DNA of 64,000 nt from Idiomarina aminovorans. GTDB lineage: Bacteria > Pseudomonadota > Gammaproteobacteria > Enterobacterales > Alteromonadaceae. The position numbers and the translations under genes are program-made. Within the stretch, counting starts at the first letter, position 1, and every line of letters begins with the position of its first letter. Under the pieces are notes generated by a model that worked only from the letters and a program-made list of their open reading frames with translations, made no database searches and was not told where the DNA came from. This document shows, in pieces, positions 54,806-64,000 of this stretch. The stretch covers positions 62,001-126,000 of the forward strand of contig NZ_JAKNDA010000003.1 of NCBI RefSeq assembly GCF_023155095.1, read 5' to 3'.

Positions 54806-55803
54806 TTTTCCAGCACCAATTGGATAAGACCCTGCTCTCCTACTAAACGAACCTCAGGCTCCAAAATAATTCCGCTTGCATCAGCCACTTGTTTCATAAT
54901 GTTTAAAGCCAGTTGAGTAACATCACCACCAATGGCCTGCCCACAATTAATCAGTACCAGGGCCTGATTTGGATTCACCGCAGCTTCACCAACGGTCTCG
55001 GTTTTTAATCCCAAATGCTCAATTAACCAACCTGCAGCAACCTTTACCTGGTTTCCGGCAACCGGAAAGTAGACCATAGCCGGCCATTTTTTCAGTAAGT
55101 CATCAAGCTGAGCTTTAGGAACAACCGGGTTCTTAAAAAAACTACCGGCATTCGGTATAACTCTAGGATCCGGCAGTTTTTGCTGGCGCACCTCAATCAC
55201 TTTATCGAAAATTTTCTGCGCACTCACACTACCACTCAATTCAGTAAGAGGAGAATAATGAGTAACGGGCTGCCAGTTTTTGGGTAATCGAAAAACCACC
55301 GATGTAATAAGCCAACGCCCCGGATGTTGCTTGAACACGCTGTCGCGATAGGCAAACTCACAACTATCCCGACTCATTTCAACCCAGCATTTTTCTTTAA
55401 TATCCCACGCTGTAAGCCGCTCAATAAAGGTCGAAACCTCCACCCCATAAGCACCAATATTTTGCACAGGTGCCGCACCTACTGAACCCGGTATCAGAGC
55501 CAGATTTTCCAGTCCATCAATGTTACGAGCCCGCAAATCAGTAACAAAGTTATGCCAGTTTTCACCAGCAGCCGCTGTTACAAGGTAGTCCGTATCTTGC
55601 TCTTCAATACAAACACCAAGCAACTGGTTACAAATAACCGTCCCCTGAAAGTCATCGACAAACAAGGTATTACTGCCCTCGCCCAGCAAATAATAAGGCT
55701 CCTCAAATGACAGTTGTTCAATATCATCACTGCTGTTCAGTTCAACTAACGAGCGACTTTTGGTCGGCAGCCTGAATGTGTGTCGCTCAGCAAGTTCAAT
55801 CAA
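54802..55803 (-). CDS. murB: UDP-N-acetylenolpyruvoylglucosamine reductase
   Basis: A 333-residue flavoenzyme that reduces enolpyruvyl-UDP-GlcNAc to UDP-MurNAc for peptidoglycan. Signatures: YLLGEGSNTLFVDDFQGTVI, GLENLALIPGSVGAAPVQNIGAYGVEV, CEFAYRDSVFK, and NAGSFFKNPVV with the catalytic serine. It is the type I form, as in E. coli. First gene of murB-birA-coaX; the crbS stop lies 13 bases upstream. Confidence 0.95.
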   Translation of the reverse strand: MIELAERHTFRLPTKSRSLVELNSSDDIEQLSFEEPYYLLGEGSNTLFVDDFQGTVICNQLLGVCIEEQDTDYLVTAAAGENWHNFVTDLRARNIDGLENLALIPGSVGAAPVQNIGAYGVEVSTFIERLTAWDIKEKCWVEMSRDSCEFAYRDSVFKQHPGRWLITSVVFRLPKNWQPVTHYSPLTELSGSVSAQKIFDKVIEVRQQKLPDPRVIPNAGSFFKNPVVPKAQLDDLLKKWPAMVYFPVAGNQVKVAAGWLIEHLGLKTETVGEAAVNPNQALVLINCGQAIGGDVTQLALNIMKQVADASGIILEPEVRLVGEQGLIQLVLEK

Positions 55804-55816
55804 CTTATGACTCCTT

Positions 55817-58800
55817 TTATGACTTTCGGGTGCTGATATACTTTAAAAAAGCTTTTAGTGCGGCAGGTTTCGCCGGCTTGGGTAAAAATTGCAGATCATT
55901 TTTGCGCGCCGCCTGCTTAACCGCATCGTCACGCATTGCTGTTACTAATGCTGCTGGTATTTGCTGTTGCCAAATATGACGTAACTCCCCGGCCAATTTC
56001 AAACCATCACCATCGCCGAGCTGATAATCTAATAAGAGTCCCTGAGGAGCTTTATCACCGCGGTGCTCTTTTGCATAAGCCCGCGCCTTGCGGTAACTGT
56101 TAAAGGTCAGAGCTTCGCATCCCCACTTATTCAATAAGGCACTAAGAGCGCTCAGGTTTTCATTGTCGTCATCGACCACCAGCAACTGTAAACGTTCAGA
56201 AGGTGCGTCTTCAAGCTGTGCAGCGGACTTGCTGAGCACTTGCGCGGCATTGCCTAAAGGTACCCTCACTGAAAAACACGAACCTTTACCTTCAACCGAT
56301 TCAACCTGCACCTCACAGTGTAACTGTTCACCCATGCGTTGAGCGACACTCAGCCCCAGACCAACCCCATCAACCGTCTGATTTTTTACACGGTAAAAAG
56401 CATCAAATACTTTATTTTGCTGCTGTGCCGCTATGCCGGGCCCGGTGTCCCATACCGCTATTTGAAGTTGTTCTCCGCGCTTACGTACCCCCAACAGAAC
56501 ACTGCCTTGCTGCGTGTATTTTATTGCATTAGACAAAAAGTTCTGCACAATTCGGCGCAAATAGGTCGGGTCGGTAGACACCGGTCTGTCTTTGTAAAAA
56601 GCACGAAAATCCAGTTTTCGCTGTTCTGCCAACACTGCGTATTCTTCAACTAATGGGTCCAGCACCGAACTCAACTGAACATGGCGAAACTGCGGTTTTA
56701 ATGCCCCCTGATCCATTTTAGCGATGGATAACAAGGTGGATAAGAGATGCTCTGTTGACCCTAATGCCGTGTCCAGCTTACCGACTAAAGATAAGTTACG
56801 TTCCGACAGTTCTTTTTCCTGAATGGCCGAAAGGTATAACCGCGCTGCATTTAAAGGTTGTAAAATATCATGACTGGCCAGCGCCAGAAAACGTGTTTTC
56901 GAGGCATTTGCAGCTTCCGCTTCACCTTTGGCTTTGTTTAATTCCTTTTCAACCTGACGTCGACGGTCAATCTCGGCTGTGAGTTCCTGGTTAATCTCCC
57001 GGATTTCTTGTGTGCGAACATCAACCCTTTGCTCAAGATCAATATTGGCATCTTCCAGTGCCTGCTGCGTTTCAACATGCGAGGTAATGTCAGTAAAACT
57101 GGTAACAAACCCGCCGGTCGGTAACGGATTCCCCACCATTTCAATCACCCGGCCGTCGGCTCTTCGACGAATAAACCGATGCGCTGAGCCCCTCTGCATA
57201 TAGCCTAAACGCTTATTGATCAACTCATCGACATTGCCCGGGCCACACTCACCACGTTCAGCGTTATAACGGATAAGCGTGGCAATAGGTTGTCCCGGTT
57301 TAACCATGCCCGGCGGATACTCAAATAAATCCAGATAGCGCTTATTCCAGGCAACCAAACGCAATTCCGCATCGACCACACTAATGCCCTGCGCTAAGTT
57401 CTCCAATGAACTGAACAAAATGGATTGCTGGGTTTGCAGTGCCTGGGTTGTATCATCAAAAAAGTGAACCACTTCTTCCAGGTTCAGTTGTTTATCGCGC
57501 AACGCGGCGTCGATCAAAGAACGGGCAGTCGCTGACCCCAGCACACCGGCAATCGCCCGCTCAACAAAGCTGATAAATGACTTTTCAGCAACGTCTTCCA
57601 GCTTAAGTTCGGTATTCTCCGGGCGTTGATAATACTGCATAAGTTGTTGGGCACGTTCAGCCCCCAGAAAAGTTTTTAACAGCAACAACATATCTGCGTT
57701 GGTTGCACTGCCATTTTTGTTCAGATGTAAGTCGGGAAGCGCGGCTCTGGGTTTAACAAAGGCGGTTGACTGAATGCGGTCCACTAAACGCGGTTTTGCT
57801 AATAGTGAAAAAACAATAAGGCTGAAACTATTAAGACCCAGTGAAACCACGGTTCCGCGGGTAATAATTTCAACGTCCGTTAGCTGCGTATTGGTATAAA
57901 GAGGAATGAGTACCGCCATAACCCAGCCTACTGAGCCTGCAGCTAACCCGGCATAGACACCGCGCGCATGACCTTTACGCCAATACAGTGCAGCCAGTAA
58001 CGCCGGCAGCAACTGTAAAACCAATGAAAAAGCCAGCAAACCAATGCTAACCAGATTTGTTCGTGCCGCCCAAAAGTAGTAACACAAAAAGGACAGAACC
58101 ATGGTCACAGCAATAGCTACCCGACGAATGAGTAGCAGAGCTCTGTCGTATTCACGGCGTCTGTGTTTTAGCGGCAAACGCGATTCCCGCTGCAGCAAAA
58201 GTGGCATGATCACATCATTGGTGATCATGGTACTTAAGGTAACGGAGGCTATAATTACCATAGCCGTAGCAGCCGATATACCACCGATGAAAACAACCAA
58301 AGATAGCCACAACTGATCTTTTAACAGTGGTAGCTGCAAGGCAAAGGTTGAACCGTCGGAGCTTGCTGACAAATAAAAGCTACCGGCGATAGCAATAGGT
58401 ACTATAGCGGCGGCAGTTAACGCCAAATACAATGGAAACCCCCAACGGGCAGTACGTAAATGCCGAACATCCACGTTGTCCACAACCGCTACGTGAAACT
58501 GTCTGGGTAAACAGAGAATAGCGCCCGCCGCCATGAAGGTTTGGACGATGAATTCAAATTCGCCAAGCGCGGCAAAAGACCACTGAGGTTTACTGATATC
58601 ATTAAATGAGCTGATTAAATCAGACTGCGCATCACCATGGATCAGTGACCAGGCAAATATACCCGCCGCCAGCAAAGCGACCAGTTTAATCATGGACTCC
58701 ACCACAATTGCCAGCATCATGCCGCTGCGATACTCAGTCACCTCAACATGACGTGTACCAAACAGCATAGCAAACACCGCCATCAGGGCCGCTGCTCCTA

Positions 58801-59275
58801 ACTCTTTGATTGAGAACTCCGCCATCATTCCGGAACTTTCCGTCAGTACGGCAAAGCTAATACCTACAGCCTTTAATTGCAGAGCGATATAGGGAATGAT
58901 GGCAACCGCAGCAATGCCGGTGACCACGACAGCCAACCGCCGCCTTTTACCAAACCGGGAAGAAATAAAATCAGCAATAGAGGTGATATTTTGCTGTTTA
59001 CTGATTAAAACCAGTTTTTCCAGAATGCTTAAGCCAAATAAAAACAGTAAAATGGGCCCCAGTAGTATGGGAAAAAAGGCCCAGCCATCAACCGCTGCGT
59101 TGCCCACCGCACCGTAATAAGTCCAGGAGGTACAGTAAATAGCCAGTGACATGGAATAGACAAAGGGCTTATGACTCATTTTATTAGCCCAGGACCCCGT
59201 GCGGTCACCCCAGGTGGCAACTGCAAACAGAAAAATCACATAAGCCAGTGAGGCGAATATCAGTAACCAGGTCAT
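55817..59275 (-). CDS. crbS: Hybrid histidine kinase with SLC5 transporter domain (CrbS-type)
   Basis: A 1152-residue membrane protein. Residues 1 to about 500 form a sodium:solute symporter-like domain with about 13 helices (starting MTWLLIFASLAYVIFLFAVATWGDR). A PAS domain is near 625-735 (ISVVDAELRLVAWNKRYLDLF), followed by a coiled coil, then HisKA with the phospho-histidine in LALASHDILQPLNAARLYL (near 802). HATPase motifs are NFLSNAIKYT and DTGPGIA, and a C-terminal receiver has its Asp in LLLDYQLGDGDG (near 1083). This is the CrbS/MxtR layout, which controls the acetate switch. It overlaps crbR by 4 bases and lies downstream of acs. Confidence 0.87.
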   Translation of the reverse strand: MTWLLIFASLAYVIFLFAVATWGDRTGSWANKMSHKPFVYSMSLAIYCTSWTYYGAVGNAAVDGWAFFPILLGPILLFLFGLSILEKLVLISKQQNITSIADFISSRFGKRRRLAVVVTGIAAVAIIPYIALQLKAVGISFAVLTESSGMMAEFSIKELGAAALMAVFAMLFGTRHVEVTEYRSGMMLAIVVESMIKLVALLAAGIFAWSLIHGDAQSDLISSFNDISKPQWSFAALGEFEFIVQTFMAAGAILCLPRQFHVAVVDNVDVRHLRTARWGFPLYLALTAAAIVPIAIAGSFYLSASSDGSTFALQLPLLKDQLWLSLVVFIGGISAATAMVIIASVTLSTMITNDVIMPLLLQRESRLPLKHRRREYDRALLLIRRVAIAVTMVLSFLCYYFWAARTNLVSIGLLAFSLVLQLLPALLAALYWRKGHARGVYAGLAAGSVGWVMAVLIPLYTNTQLTDVEIITRGTVVSLGLNSFSLIVFSLLAKPRLVDRIQSTAFVKPRAALPDLHLNKNGSATNADMLLLLKTFLGAERAQQLMQYYQRPENTELKLEDVAEKSFISFVERAIAGVLGSATARSLIDAALRDKQLNLEEVVHFFDDTTQALQTQQSILFSSLENLAQGISVVDAELRLVAWNKRYLDLFEYPPGMVKPGQPIATLIRYNAERGECGPGNVDELINKRLGYMQRGSAHRFIRRRADGRVIEMVGNPLPTGGFVTSFTDITSHVETQQALEDANIDLEQRVDVRTQEIREINQELTAEIDRRRQVEKELNKAKGEAEAANASKTRFLALASHDILQPLNAARLYLSAIQEKELSERNLSLVGKLDTALGSTEHLLSTLLSIAKMDQGALKPQFRHVQLSSVLDPLVEEYAVLAEQRKLDFRAFYKDRPVSTDPTYLRRIVQNFLSNAIKYTQQGSVLLGVRKRGEQLQIAVWDTGPGIAAQQQNKVFDAFYRVKNQTVDGVGLGLSVAQRMGEQLHCEVQVESVEGKGSCFSVRVPLGNAAQVLSKSAAQLEDAPSERLQLLVVDDDNENLSALSALLNKWGCEALTFNSYRKARAYAKEHRGDKAPQGLLLDYQLGDGDGLKLAGELRHIWQQQIPAALVTAMRDDAVKQAARKNDLQFLPKPAKPAALKAFLKYISTRKS

Positions 59276-59904
59276 AACTGCAGGCGTTCAGCCACCAGAA
59301 CTGCCTGGGTACGACTGTAAACGCCCAGTTTTCGAAAAATTGCAGTAATGTGCGCTTTAACTGTTGCTTCAGTTATTCCCAGTTGATAAGCAATTTGTTT
59401 ATTCAGTAGTCCTTCGTGCAGAAAGTGCAAGACTCTGTATTGCTGCGGTGTGAGTTCGGAAACCTTACGCGCCAGCTGCTGGTCTTCATCAGAAATAGTA
59501 TCCAGCCGTTCCCTGGTTTCTTTCGGAACCCAGGTGTCACCCTGCAAGATAGTGCCTATGGCTTCGGCAATTTCAGCAGAGGGTAATGACTTTGGAATAA
59601 AACCCAAGGCGCCAAAACCAATGCACTTAGCAACAATTGAGGACTCTTCACTGCCGGAAATAATAGCGACAGGCAACAAGGGGTAGTCTTCTCTTACGCG
59701 AATAAGACCGTATAAATCGCCACTACCGGGCATGTGCAGATCCAGTAACAACAAATCGACATCGTCGTCTTTGTTTAGCGCCGCCAGGGTTGAGTCTAAA
59801 TCTTCTGCTTCGCGCAAAGTCAGCTCAGAAAAATAATTCGCGAGAGCGCCCTGCAGCGCCTCGCGAAACAATGGGTGATCATCTGCGATTAAAAATTTCG
59901 CCAT
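59272..59904 (-). CDS. crbR: LuxR-type response regulator CrbR/ErdR-like
   Basis: A 210-residue regulator: receiver domain (MAKFLIADDHPLFREAL, phospho-Asp in LLLLDLHMPGSGD near residue 56, and the lysine in GFIPKSLPSAE) and a NarL-type helix-turn-helix (LTPQQYRVLHFLHEGLLNKQIAYQLGITEATVKAH). In Vibrio cholerae, CrbR with CrbS activates acs. Here it sits directly between acs and crbS, coupled to crbS by an ATGA overlap, which supports the same role. A palindrome in the acs promoter region is a candidate binding site. Confidence 0.87.
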   Translation of the reverse strand: MAKFLIADDHPLFREALQGALANYFSELTLREAEDLDSTLAALNKDDDVDLLLLDLHMPGSGDLYGLIRVREDYPLLPVAIISGSEESSIVAKCIGFGALGFIPKSLPSAEIAEAIGTILQGDTWVPKETRERLDTISDEDQQLARKVSELTPQQYRVLHFLHEGLLNKQIAYQLGITEATVKAHITAIFRKLGVYSRTQAVLVAERLQL

Positions 59905-59925
59905 GAGATTCCAAATTAAGTGACA

Positions 59926-61866
59926 TTATTTATTCATTCGATTTTCTATCAAAGAATCTACCACACTTGGATCGGCAAGCGTAGAGGTGTCACCGAGGTT
60001 TTCATGTTCATTAGCTGCTATCTTACGCAGTATACGACGCATGATTTTACCGGAACGGGTTTTGGGCAAACCGGTTGTCCAGTGAATAAGGTCGGGCGTT
60101 GCAATTGGACTCAACTCAGAGCGCACCCAGTTACGGAGTTCCTTCGTCAGTTCGTCTGTTATTTCAACACCTTCTACCGGCGTCACATAAACGTAAATGC
60201 CCTGACCTTTTAAGTCATGCGGGTATCCAACAATAGCGGCCTCTGCTACTGCTTTATGTGCCACCAATGCGCTTTCAATTTCAGCGGTACCTAAACGATG
60301 ACCGGAAACGTTCAGTACATCGTCCATACGTCCGGTTATCCAATAATAACCATCGGCGTCACGACGCGCTCCGTCACCACTGAAGTACATACCTTTAAAA
60401 GTCGAGAAATAGGTTTTTTCAAAGCGCTCATGATCGCCCCACAGCGTGCGCATTTGCCCCGGCCACGACTCTTTAATAACCAGACCGCCTTCAGCTTCGC
60501 CTTCCTGGATAATGCCTTCACTGTTCACTAATGCCGGTTCAATACCAAAAAATGGGCGAGTCGCAGAGCCCGGCTTCAAATCGGTAGCTCCGGGCAATGG
60601 CGTAATCAAAATACCGCCGTTCTCGGTTTGCCACCAGGTATCCATAATAGGGCACTTGCTGTTACCAATAGCCCGGTGATACCACTCCCAGGCTTCAGGG
60701 TTAATGGGCTCACCCACACTCCCCAGTACACGCAGGCTTTCACGAGTTGATGTTTTAGCAGCTTCATCCCCTTTCGCCATTAACGCGCGAATAGCCGTTG
60801 GTGCGGTGTATAAGATATTTACTTTGTGTTTATCAATAATTTCACCAATGCGACCCACCCCCGGGTAGGTCGGAACCCCTTCAAACATCAGAGTTGTCGC
60901 ACCATTTGCCAGTGGTCCATAAACAATATAGGAATGGCCTGTAATCCAGCCAACATCGGCTGCACACCAATATACGTCACCTTGCTGATAATCAAACACA
61001 TACTCATGAGTCATTGACGCATAAACCATGTAACCACCGGTGGTATGCACCACACCTTTCGGTTTACCCGTCGAACCAGAGGTGTACAGAATAAACAGCG
61101 GATCTTCCGCGTTCATCACTTCGGCCTGGCATTCGTCACTCACGCTGCCGACTAACTCATGCCACCAAACATCGCGCCCTTGCGTCCAGTCAACATCGGC
61201 ATCAGTGACTCGACACACAATGCTATGCTCCAGCGATGGGCAGGCATCGTCCGCTATTGCTTTATCCACATTAGCTTTCAAGCCAATGGTACTGCCGCCA
61301 CGTCGACCTTCGTCAGCAGTAATAATAGCCTTAGCCTGGCAATCGTTAATGCGGTCAGCAATGGCATTAGGTGAAAAGCCACCGAAGATAACCGAATGCA
61401 CCGCACCGATGCGCGCACAAGCCAACATAGCGTATGCTGCCTCGGGCACCATCGGCATATAAATAGCTACTCTATCGCCTTTGCCAATACCTAATTTTTT
61501 CAGGCCATTAGCAAAACGGGATACCTCTTTATGCAACTCGCGGTAGTTAATATATTTGTCTACACTAGGGTCATCGCCTTCCCAGATAATGGCGGTTTCA
61601 TCGGCTTTATCGGCAAGATGGCGGTCGACACAGTTATAACAAGCGTTTAAAGTGCCGTCCTGGTACCACTTAACGCTGACTTTGCCCAATTCGAAGCTGG
61701 TATTTTTAACTCTGGAGTAAGGCGTGAACCAAGTCATTCGCTGTCCGTGTTCACTCCAAAAACCTTCAGGATCATCAACTGACCGTTGGTAAAGTTTTTT
61801 ATAACCGTCATTGTCAATTTTAGCTTTTGTTTTGATATGTTCAGGCACTGAATACAGTTGCGACAT
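59926..61866 (-). CDS. acs: Acetyl-CoA synthetase
   Basis: A 646-residue AMP-forming enzyme that turns acetate, ATP and CoA into acetyl-CoA. Motifs: [19 protein letters not shown] (P-loop), [32 protein letters not shown], and [27 protein letters not shown]. The C-terminal lysine in [14 protein letters not shown] is acetylated in homologues. AAGGAGGAAGAGGT precedes the ATG. It is first in acs-crbR-crbS and divergent from a porin-like gene across 184 bases. Confidence 0.96.
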   Translation of the reverse strand: MSQLYSVPEHIKTKAKIDNDGYKKLYQRSVDDPEGFWSEHGQRMTWFTPYSRVKNTSFELGKVSVKWYQDGTLNACYNCVDRHLADKADETAIIWEGDDPSVDKYINYRELHKEVSRFANGLKKLGIGKGDRVAIYMPMVPEAAYAMLACARIGAVHSVIFGGFSPNAIADRINDCQAKAIITADEGRRGGSTIGLKANVDKAIADDACPSLEHSIVCRVTDADVDWTQGRDVWWHELVGSVSDECQAEVMNAEDPLFILYTSGSTGKPKGVVHTTGGYMVYASMTHEYVFDYQQGDVYWCAADVGWITGHSYIVYGPLANGATTLMFEGVPTYPGVGRIGEIIDKHKVNILYTAPTAIRALMAKGDEAAKTSTRESLRVLGSVGEPINPEAWEWYHRAIGNSKCPIMDTWWQTENGGILITPLPGATDLKPGSATRPFFGIEPALVNSEGIIQEGEAEGGLVIKESWPGQMRTLWGDHERFEKTYFSTFKGMYFSGDGARRDADGYYWITGRMDDVLNVSGHRLGTAEIESALVAHKAVAEAAIVGYPHDLKGQGIYVYVTPVEGVEITDELTKELRNWVRSELSPIATPDLIHWTTGLPKTRSGKIMRRILRKIAANEHENLGDTSTLADPSVVDSLIENRMNK

Positions 61867-61929
61867 TACCTCTTCCTCCTTATTCGCAAGATGGTAACCG
61901 TTGTACGTTTTAAAGCGTTAAGACACTAT

Positions 61930-61943
61930 TAGACCATAGTCTA
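61930..61943. promoter_or_regulatory. Palindrome in the acs / outer-membrane channel intergenic region
   Basis: TAGAC (61930-61934) and GTCTA (61939-61943) are reverse complements around CATA. The site is 64 bases before the acs start and 107 before the divergent gene start. A NarL/LuxR-type dimer such as CrbR could bind it. The regulatory role is inferred only from symmetry and position. Confidence 0.4.
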
Positions 61944-62050
61944 GATTGATAAAAATTGACCAGTTAACGAAAATTAGCGGCGTGTATATTCGGCGTAATT
62001 ATAAAATCTACAATCAAAAAACGAACACTTGGCTGACAGGGGAGAACACT

Positions 62051-63223
62051 ATGGCCAAAACAAGTACCACAAAGAAATTCACTTTATCCGCAGCAAGCGC
62101 GGCTATTCTGAGTGTTATGAGCTTAGGGGCTCAGGCTGACCAAACAGATATCGATTTTGGCGGTTACGTAAAACTGGATATGTTGGTATCTGATTACGCT
62201 GATGGACTGGCCCCTGACAGCGCAAACATCGGTCGTCAACAATACATCCCGAGTATTACTCCTGTTGATGGTAACGGCGATGATCTAGCCACAGATTTCC
62301 ATGCACGTCAGTCACGCTTCTTCCTGACCAGCAAGACCCAGCTAGATAATGGCGAAACACTGACCGGTCATATTGAAATGGACTTTCAGTTGACTCCAGA
62401 TGGCGACGAACGTATTTCAAACTCATACAACCCGCGTCTGCGCCAGGCGTTTCTTAAATATGGTAACTGGACCTTTGGTCAAACCTGGTCTAACTTCCAG
62501 GATCTGAATATTTTGGCAGAATCGGTCGACTTCATCGGCATTACCGACGGTATTATCTTTAACCGTCAGGCGCAAATACGCTATACCTCGGGTGGTTTCA
62601 GTGCTTCAATCGAAAACCCTGAAACCACAGTAACCCCTGCTGGCGGCGGCCGCATAGTATCCAGCGACGGCTTTATTCCGGATGTTACCTTTAAATATAC
62701 CGGTAAAGCAGACAACCTAACCTGGCAGGCGTCGGCACTCCTGCGTCAACTCGCTTACGATGTGACTGAAACTGGCGACGACGAAACCACTTTCGGATAT
62801 GGTGTCAGCTTTGGTGCTAAATACACTTTTGGTATGGATGACATTCGTGCCTCAATCACAACCGGTTATGGTTTAGGTCGCTACTTAGGTCTTAACACCT
62901 GGAACGGTGCCTACATTGACAGTAACGGCGAGCTAGAAGCTATTGATTCTACCGGTGTTTCTTTCGCTTACCGCCATTTCTGGACCGAGAAACTGCGCTC
63001 TAATGTTGTTTATTCGCGAGGCTGGGCCGACAACGATGGTGAACTACTTGCGCTAGCAGGCGATATGACCGAATACACACAACGTCTGGCGTTCAACCTG
63101 ATGTATTCACCCGCGTCGAACCTGACTTTTGGCGCAGAAATTTCACAGGCAAACCGCGAGACAGAAGCTAATGACGATGGTGATTTGAACCGCCTGCAAT
63201 TAATGGCGATGTATAAATTCTAA
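62051..63223 (+). CDS. Outer-membrane channel, DcaP-like porin
   Basis: A 390-residue outer-membrane protein: a long signal peptide (MAKTSTTKKFTLSAASAAILSVMSLGAQA), then DFGGYVKLDMLVSDYADG, FHARQSRFFLTSKTQLDNGETLTGHIEMDF and LRQAFLKYGNWTFGQTWSNFQDL, with repeated amphipathic strands and a terminal F (LQLMAMYKF). This resembles the DcaP family of trimeric porins that take up negatively charged compounds such as dicarboxylates. Start at 62051 after GGGGAGA; an upstream extension to 61946 adds no signal-peptide-like sequence. Divergent from acs, so acetate or acid uptake is a reasonable but unproven idea. Confidence 0.75.
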   Translation: MAKTSTTKKFTLSAASAAILSVMSLGAQADQTDIDFGGYVKLDMLVSDYADGLAPDSANIGRQQYIPSITPVDGNGDDLATDFHARQSRFFLTSKTQLDNGETLTGHIEMDFQLTPDGDERISNSYNPRLRQAFLKYGNWTFGQTWSNFQDLNILAESVDFIGITDGIIFNRQAQIRYTSGGFSASIENPETTVTPAGGGRIVSSDGFIPDVTFKYTGKADNLTWQASALLRQLAYDVTETGDDETTFGYGVSFGAKYTFGMDDIRASITTGYGLGRYLGLNTWNGAYIDSNGELEAIDSTGVSFAYRHFWTEKLRSNVVYSRGWADNDGELLALAGDMTEYTQRLAFNLMYSPASNLTFGAEISQANRETEANDDGDLNRLQLMAMYKF

Positions 63224-63252
63224 CTGGTTAAAAGCGCATCATTAATCTATAC

Positions 63253-63294
63253 AGAGGCACAAAGAAATTACCTGACTTTGTGCCTCTATTTTTT
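63253..63294 (+). terminator. Intrinsic terminator after the outer-membrane channel gene
   Basis: A perfect 12-base-pair stem (AGAGGCACAAAG at 63253-63264 with CTTTGTGCCTCT at 63276-63287) has an 11-base loop, and TATTTTTT follows. The convergent ppx stop lies within the T-rich end. Confidence 0.9.
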
Positions 63295-64000
63295 AACAGA
63301 CCAACAACTCGTAACCCAGCTGTTGTATGACCTTCGCTTCACCCTCAAGCTGCATTGCTAACACTGAATCTTCTTTAGCCGGACCGTTCAATACCAGTTT
63401 CAAAACACCCCCGTCGATAATCACGCTCTCCAGCGACATGCTGCTCTGCCGGTCACTATTTAGAACAACTCCCAAACGCATAATAATAACCATTTTAATC
63501 AGCTGGTTGTGGCTGAAAAGAATCAAATCAGGAAACTCGGTGGTCTGAATTTTTTTGCGAAAGAAGCGGACGACAGTCGATAAAAAGCGTTGCTCCTCGG
63601 CGTTAAAACCTGGCATATAAGCGTGGGCCAAAATATATCCAGAATGTTTTTGTACGCCACTGGCACTAATGCTCAAGCCTACCTCGTGCAACTTTGCAGC
63701 ACCTTCTAGCAGCACTTCTAAATCGTGTCCGGTCAACCCCCAACCTTCAGCCACACCACGCCAGATTTGCTGAACCGTCGACAGCACCCGTTGAGCTTGC
63801 GCAGAGTCGACCGAGTAGCGCTGTGCCAAACTGCTAATCGTGCGTTCACGTACATCCTGATGCAGTAAAACTTCACCCGCTAACTCGTATAAAACGCCTT
63901 CTCTTAGCGCCGCGTCGTGAGGAATCAGGTGTTCAATTTCAAGTTCCTCAAAAATCCCCAGTAGCACAGCAACGCCCCCCGCAATTGACTGACGCCGCTC
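63293..64000 (-). CDS. ppx: Exopolyphosphatase / pppGpp phosphatase (Ppx/GppA), C-terminal part
   Basis: The frame is open to the window edge, so the N-terminal ASKHA catalytic half is outside. The visible 235 residues begin ERRQSIAGGVAVLLGIFEELEIE, the end of the Ppx/GppA catalytic core. They continue with the HD-like helical domain (LTGHDLEVLLEGAAKLHEVGLSISASGVQKHSGYILAHAYMPGF) and a C-terminal beta domain. Whether it is Ppx (polyphosphate) or GppA (pppGpp) cannot be decided from this part. Confidence 0.85.
   Translation of the reverse strand, partial: ERRQSIAGGVAVLLGIFEELEIEHLIPHDAALREGVLYELAGEVLLHQDVRERTISSLAQRYSVDSAQAQRVLSTVQQIWRGVAEGWGLTGHDLEVLLEGAAKLHEVGLSISASGVQKHSGYILAHAYMPGFNAEEQRFLSTVVRFFRKKIQTTEFPDLILFSHNQLIKMVIIMRLGVVLNSDRQSSMSLESVIIDGGVLKLVLNGPAKEDSVLAMQLEGEAKVIQQLGYELLVC

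Noticed and set aside
1-64000. tRNA, rRNA, CRISPR, insertion sequence, prophage or toxin-antitoxin genes
   Set aside because: Read through the gaps on both strands; no cloverleaf-like, repeat-spacer or transposase features were seen. A covariance-model search could still reveal a small RNA.

Overview
The window is a contiguous piece of a gammaproteobacterial chromosome, most likely from a marine, aerobic, amino-acid-using member of the Alteromonadales, with Idiomarina or a close relative as the best guess. This is inferred from family resemblance and gene order (pilT/yggS-proC-yggT-DUF4426, rdgB-hemW-trmB, mutY-yggX, acs next to a CrbS/CrbR-type system, motX, exeAB-type gspAB), not from a database match. 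Genes are very tightly packed. Many neighbours overlap by 1-23 bases, including convergent pairs. I see no rRNA, tRNA, CRISPR array, insertion sequence or integrase.

Layout. 1-9 kb: the end of a CYTH triphosphatase gene, a short PutA, an acyl-CoA dehydrogenase with a small membrane protein, and gspB/gspA. 9-19 kb: housekeeping genes cca, folK/folB, plsY and tsaD, a lipoprotein amidase, a PhoD-like enzyme, pilT, and the yggS-proC-yggT-DUF4426 run. 19-22.5 kb: a two-gene iron-uptake-like unit (TonB-dependent receptor and PepSY membrane protein) with a probable Fur box and visibly higher G+C, apparently inserted into an otherwise ordinary block. 22.5-32 kb: a K+/H+ antiporter, rdgB, hemW, trmB, an OmpA-type porin, mutY, yggX, proB and proA. 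32-39 kb: an in-frame fusion of Kdo transferase (WaaA) and Kdo kinase (KdkA) behind a glycosyltransferase, an iron-sulfur photolyase with a lipocalin, and the DEAD-box helicase deaD behind a long structured leader. 39-45 kb: two aldehyde dehydrogenases, a CnoX-like thioredoxin, ZapE and a sodium-dependent transporter. 45-56 kb: tmcA, a lipoprotein prolyl oligopeptidase, the carboxynorspermidine pathway pair, motX, coaX, birA and murB. 56-64 kb: acs-crbR-crbS, a divergent outer-membrane channel gene and the C-terminal part of Ppx/GppA.

How the genes fit together. Proline is covered in both directions: synthesis by ProB, ProA and ProC, oxidation by PutA. Several exported hydrolases (amidase, prolyl oligopeptidase, PhoD-like) together with PutA, GabD, an ALDH3-type enzyme, acyl-CoA dehydrogenase and acetyl-CoA synthetase fit a cell living on peptides, amino acids and short acids. 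MotX implies a sodium-driven polar flagellum, PilT implies type IV pili, and GspA/GspB imply type II secretion encoded elsewhere.

Most of the window is conserved core genome. The points most worth a second look are the WaaA-KdkA fusion that keeps an internal Shine-Dalgarno and ATG, the acs-crbR-crbS unit with a palindrome in its promoter region, the candidate ECF-type promoter before the photolyase-lipocalin pair, the structured deaD leader, the perfect inverted repeat before gabD, and the composition-shifted receptor/PepSY insert. I did not find a clearly undescribed multi-gene system.
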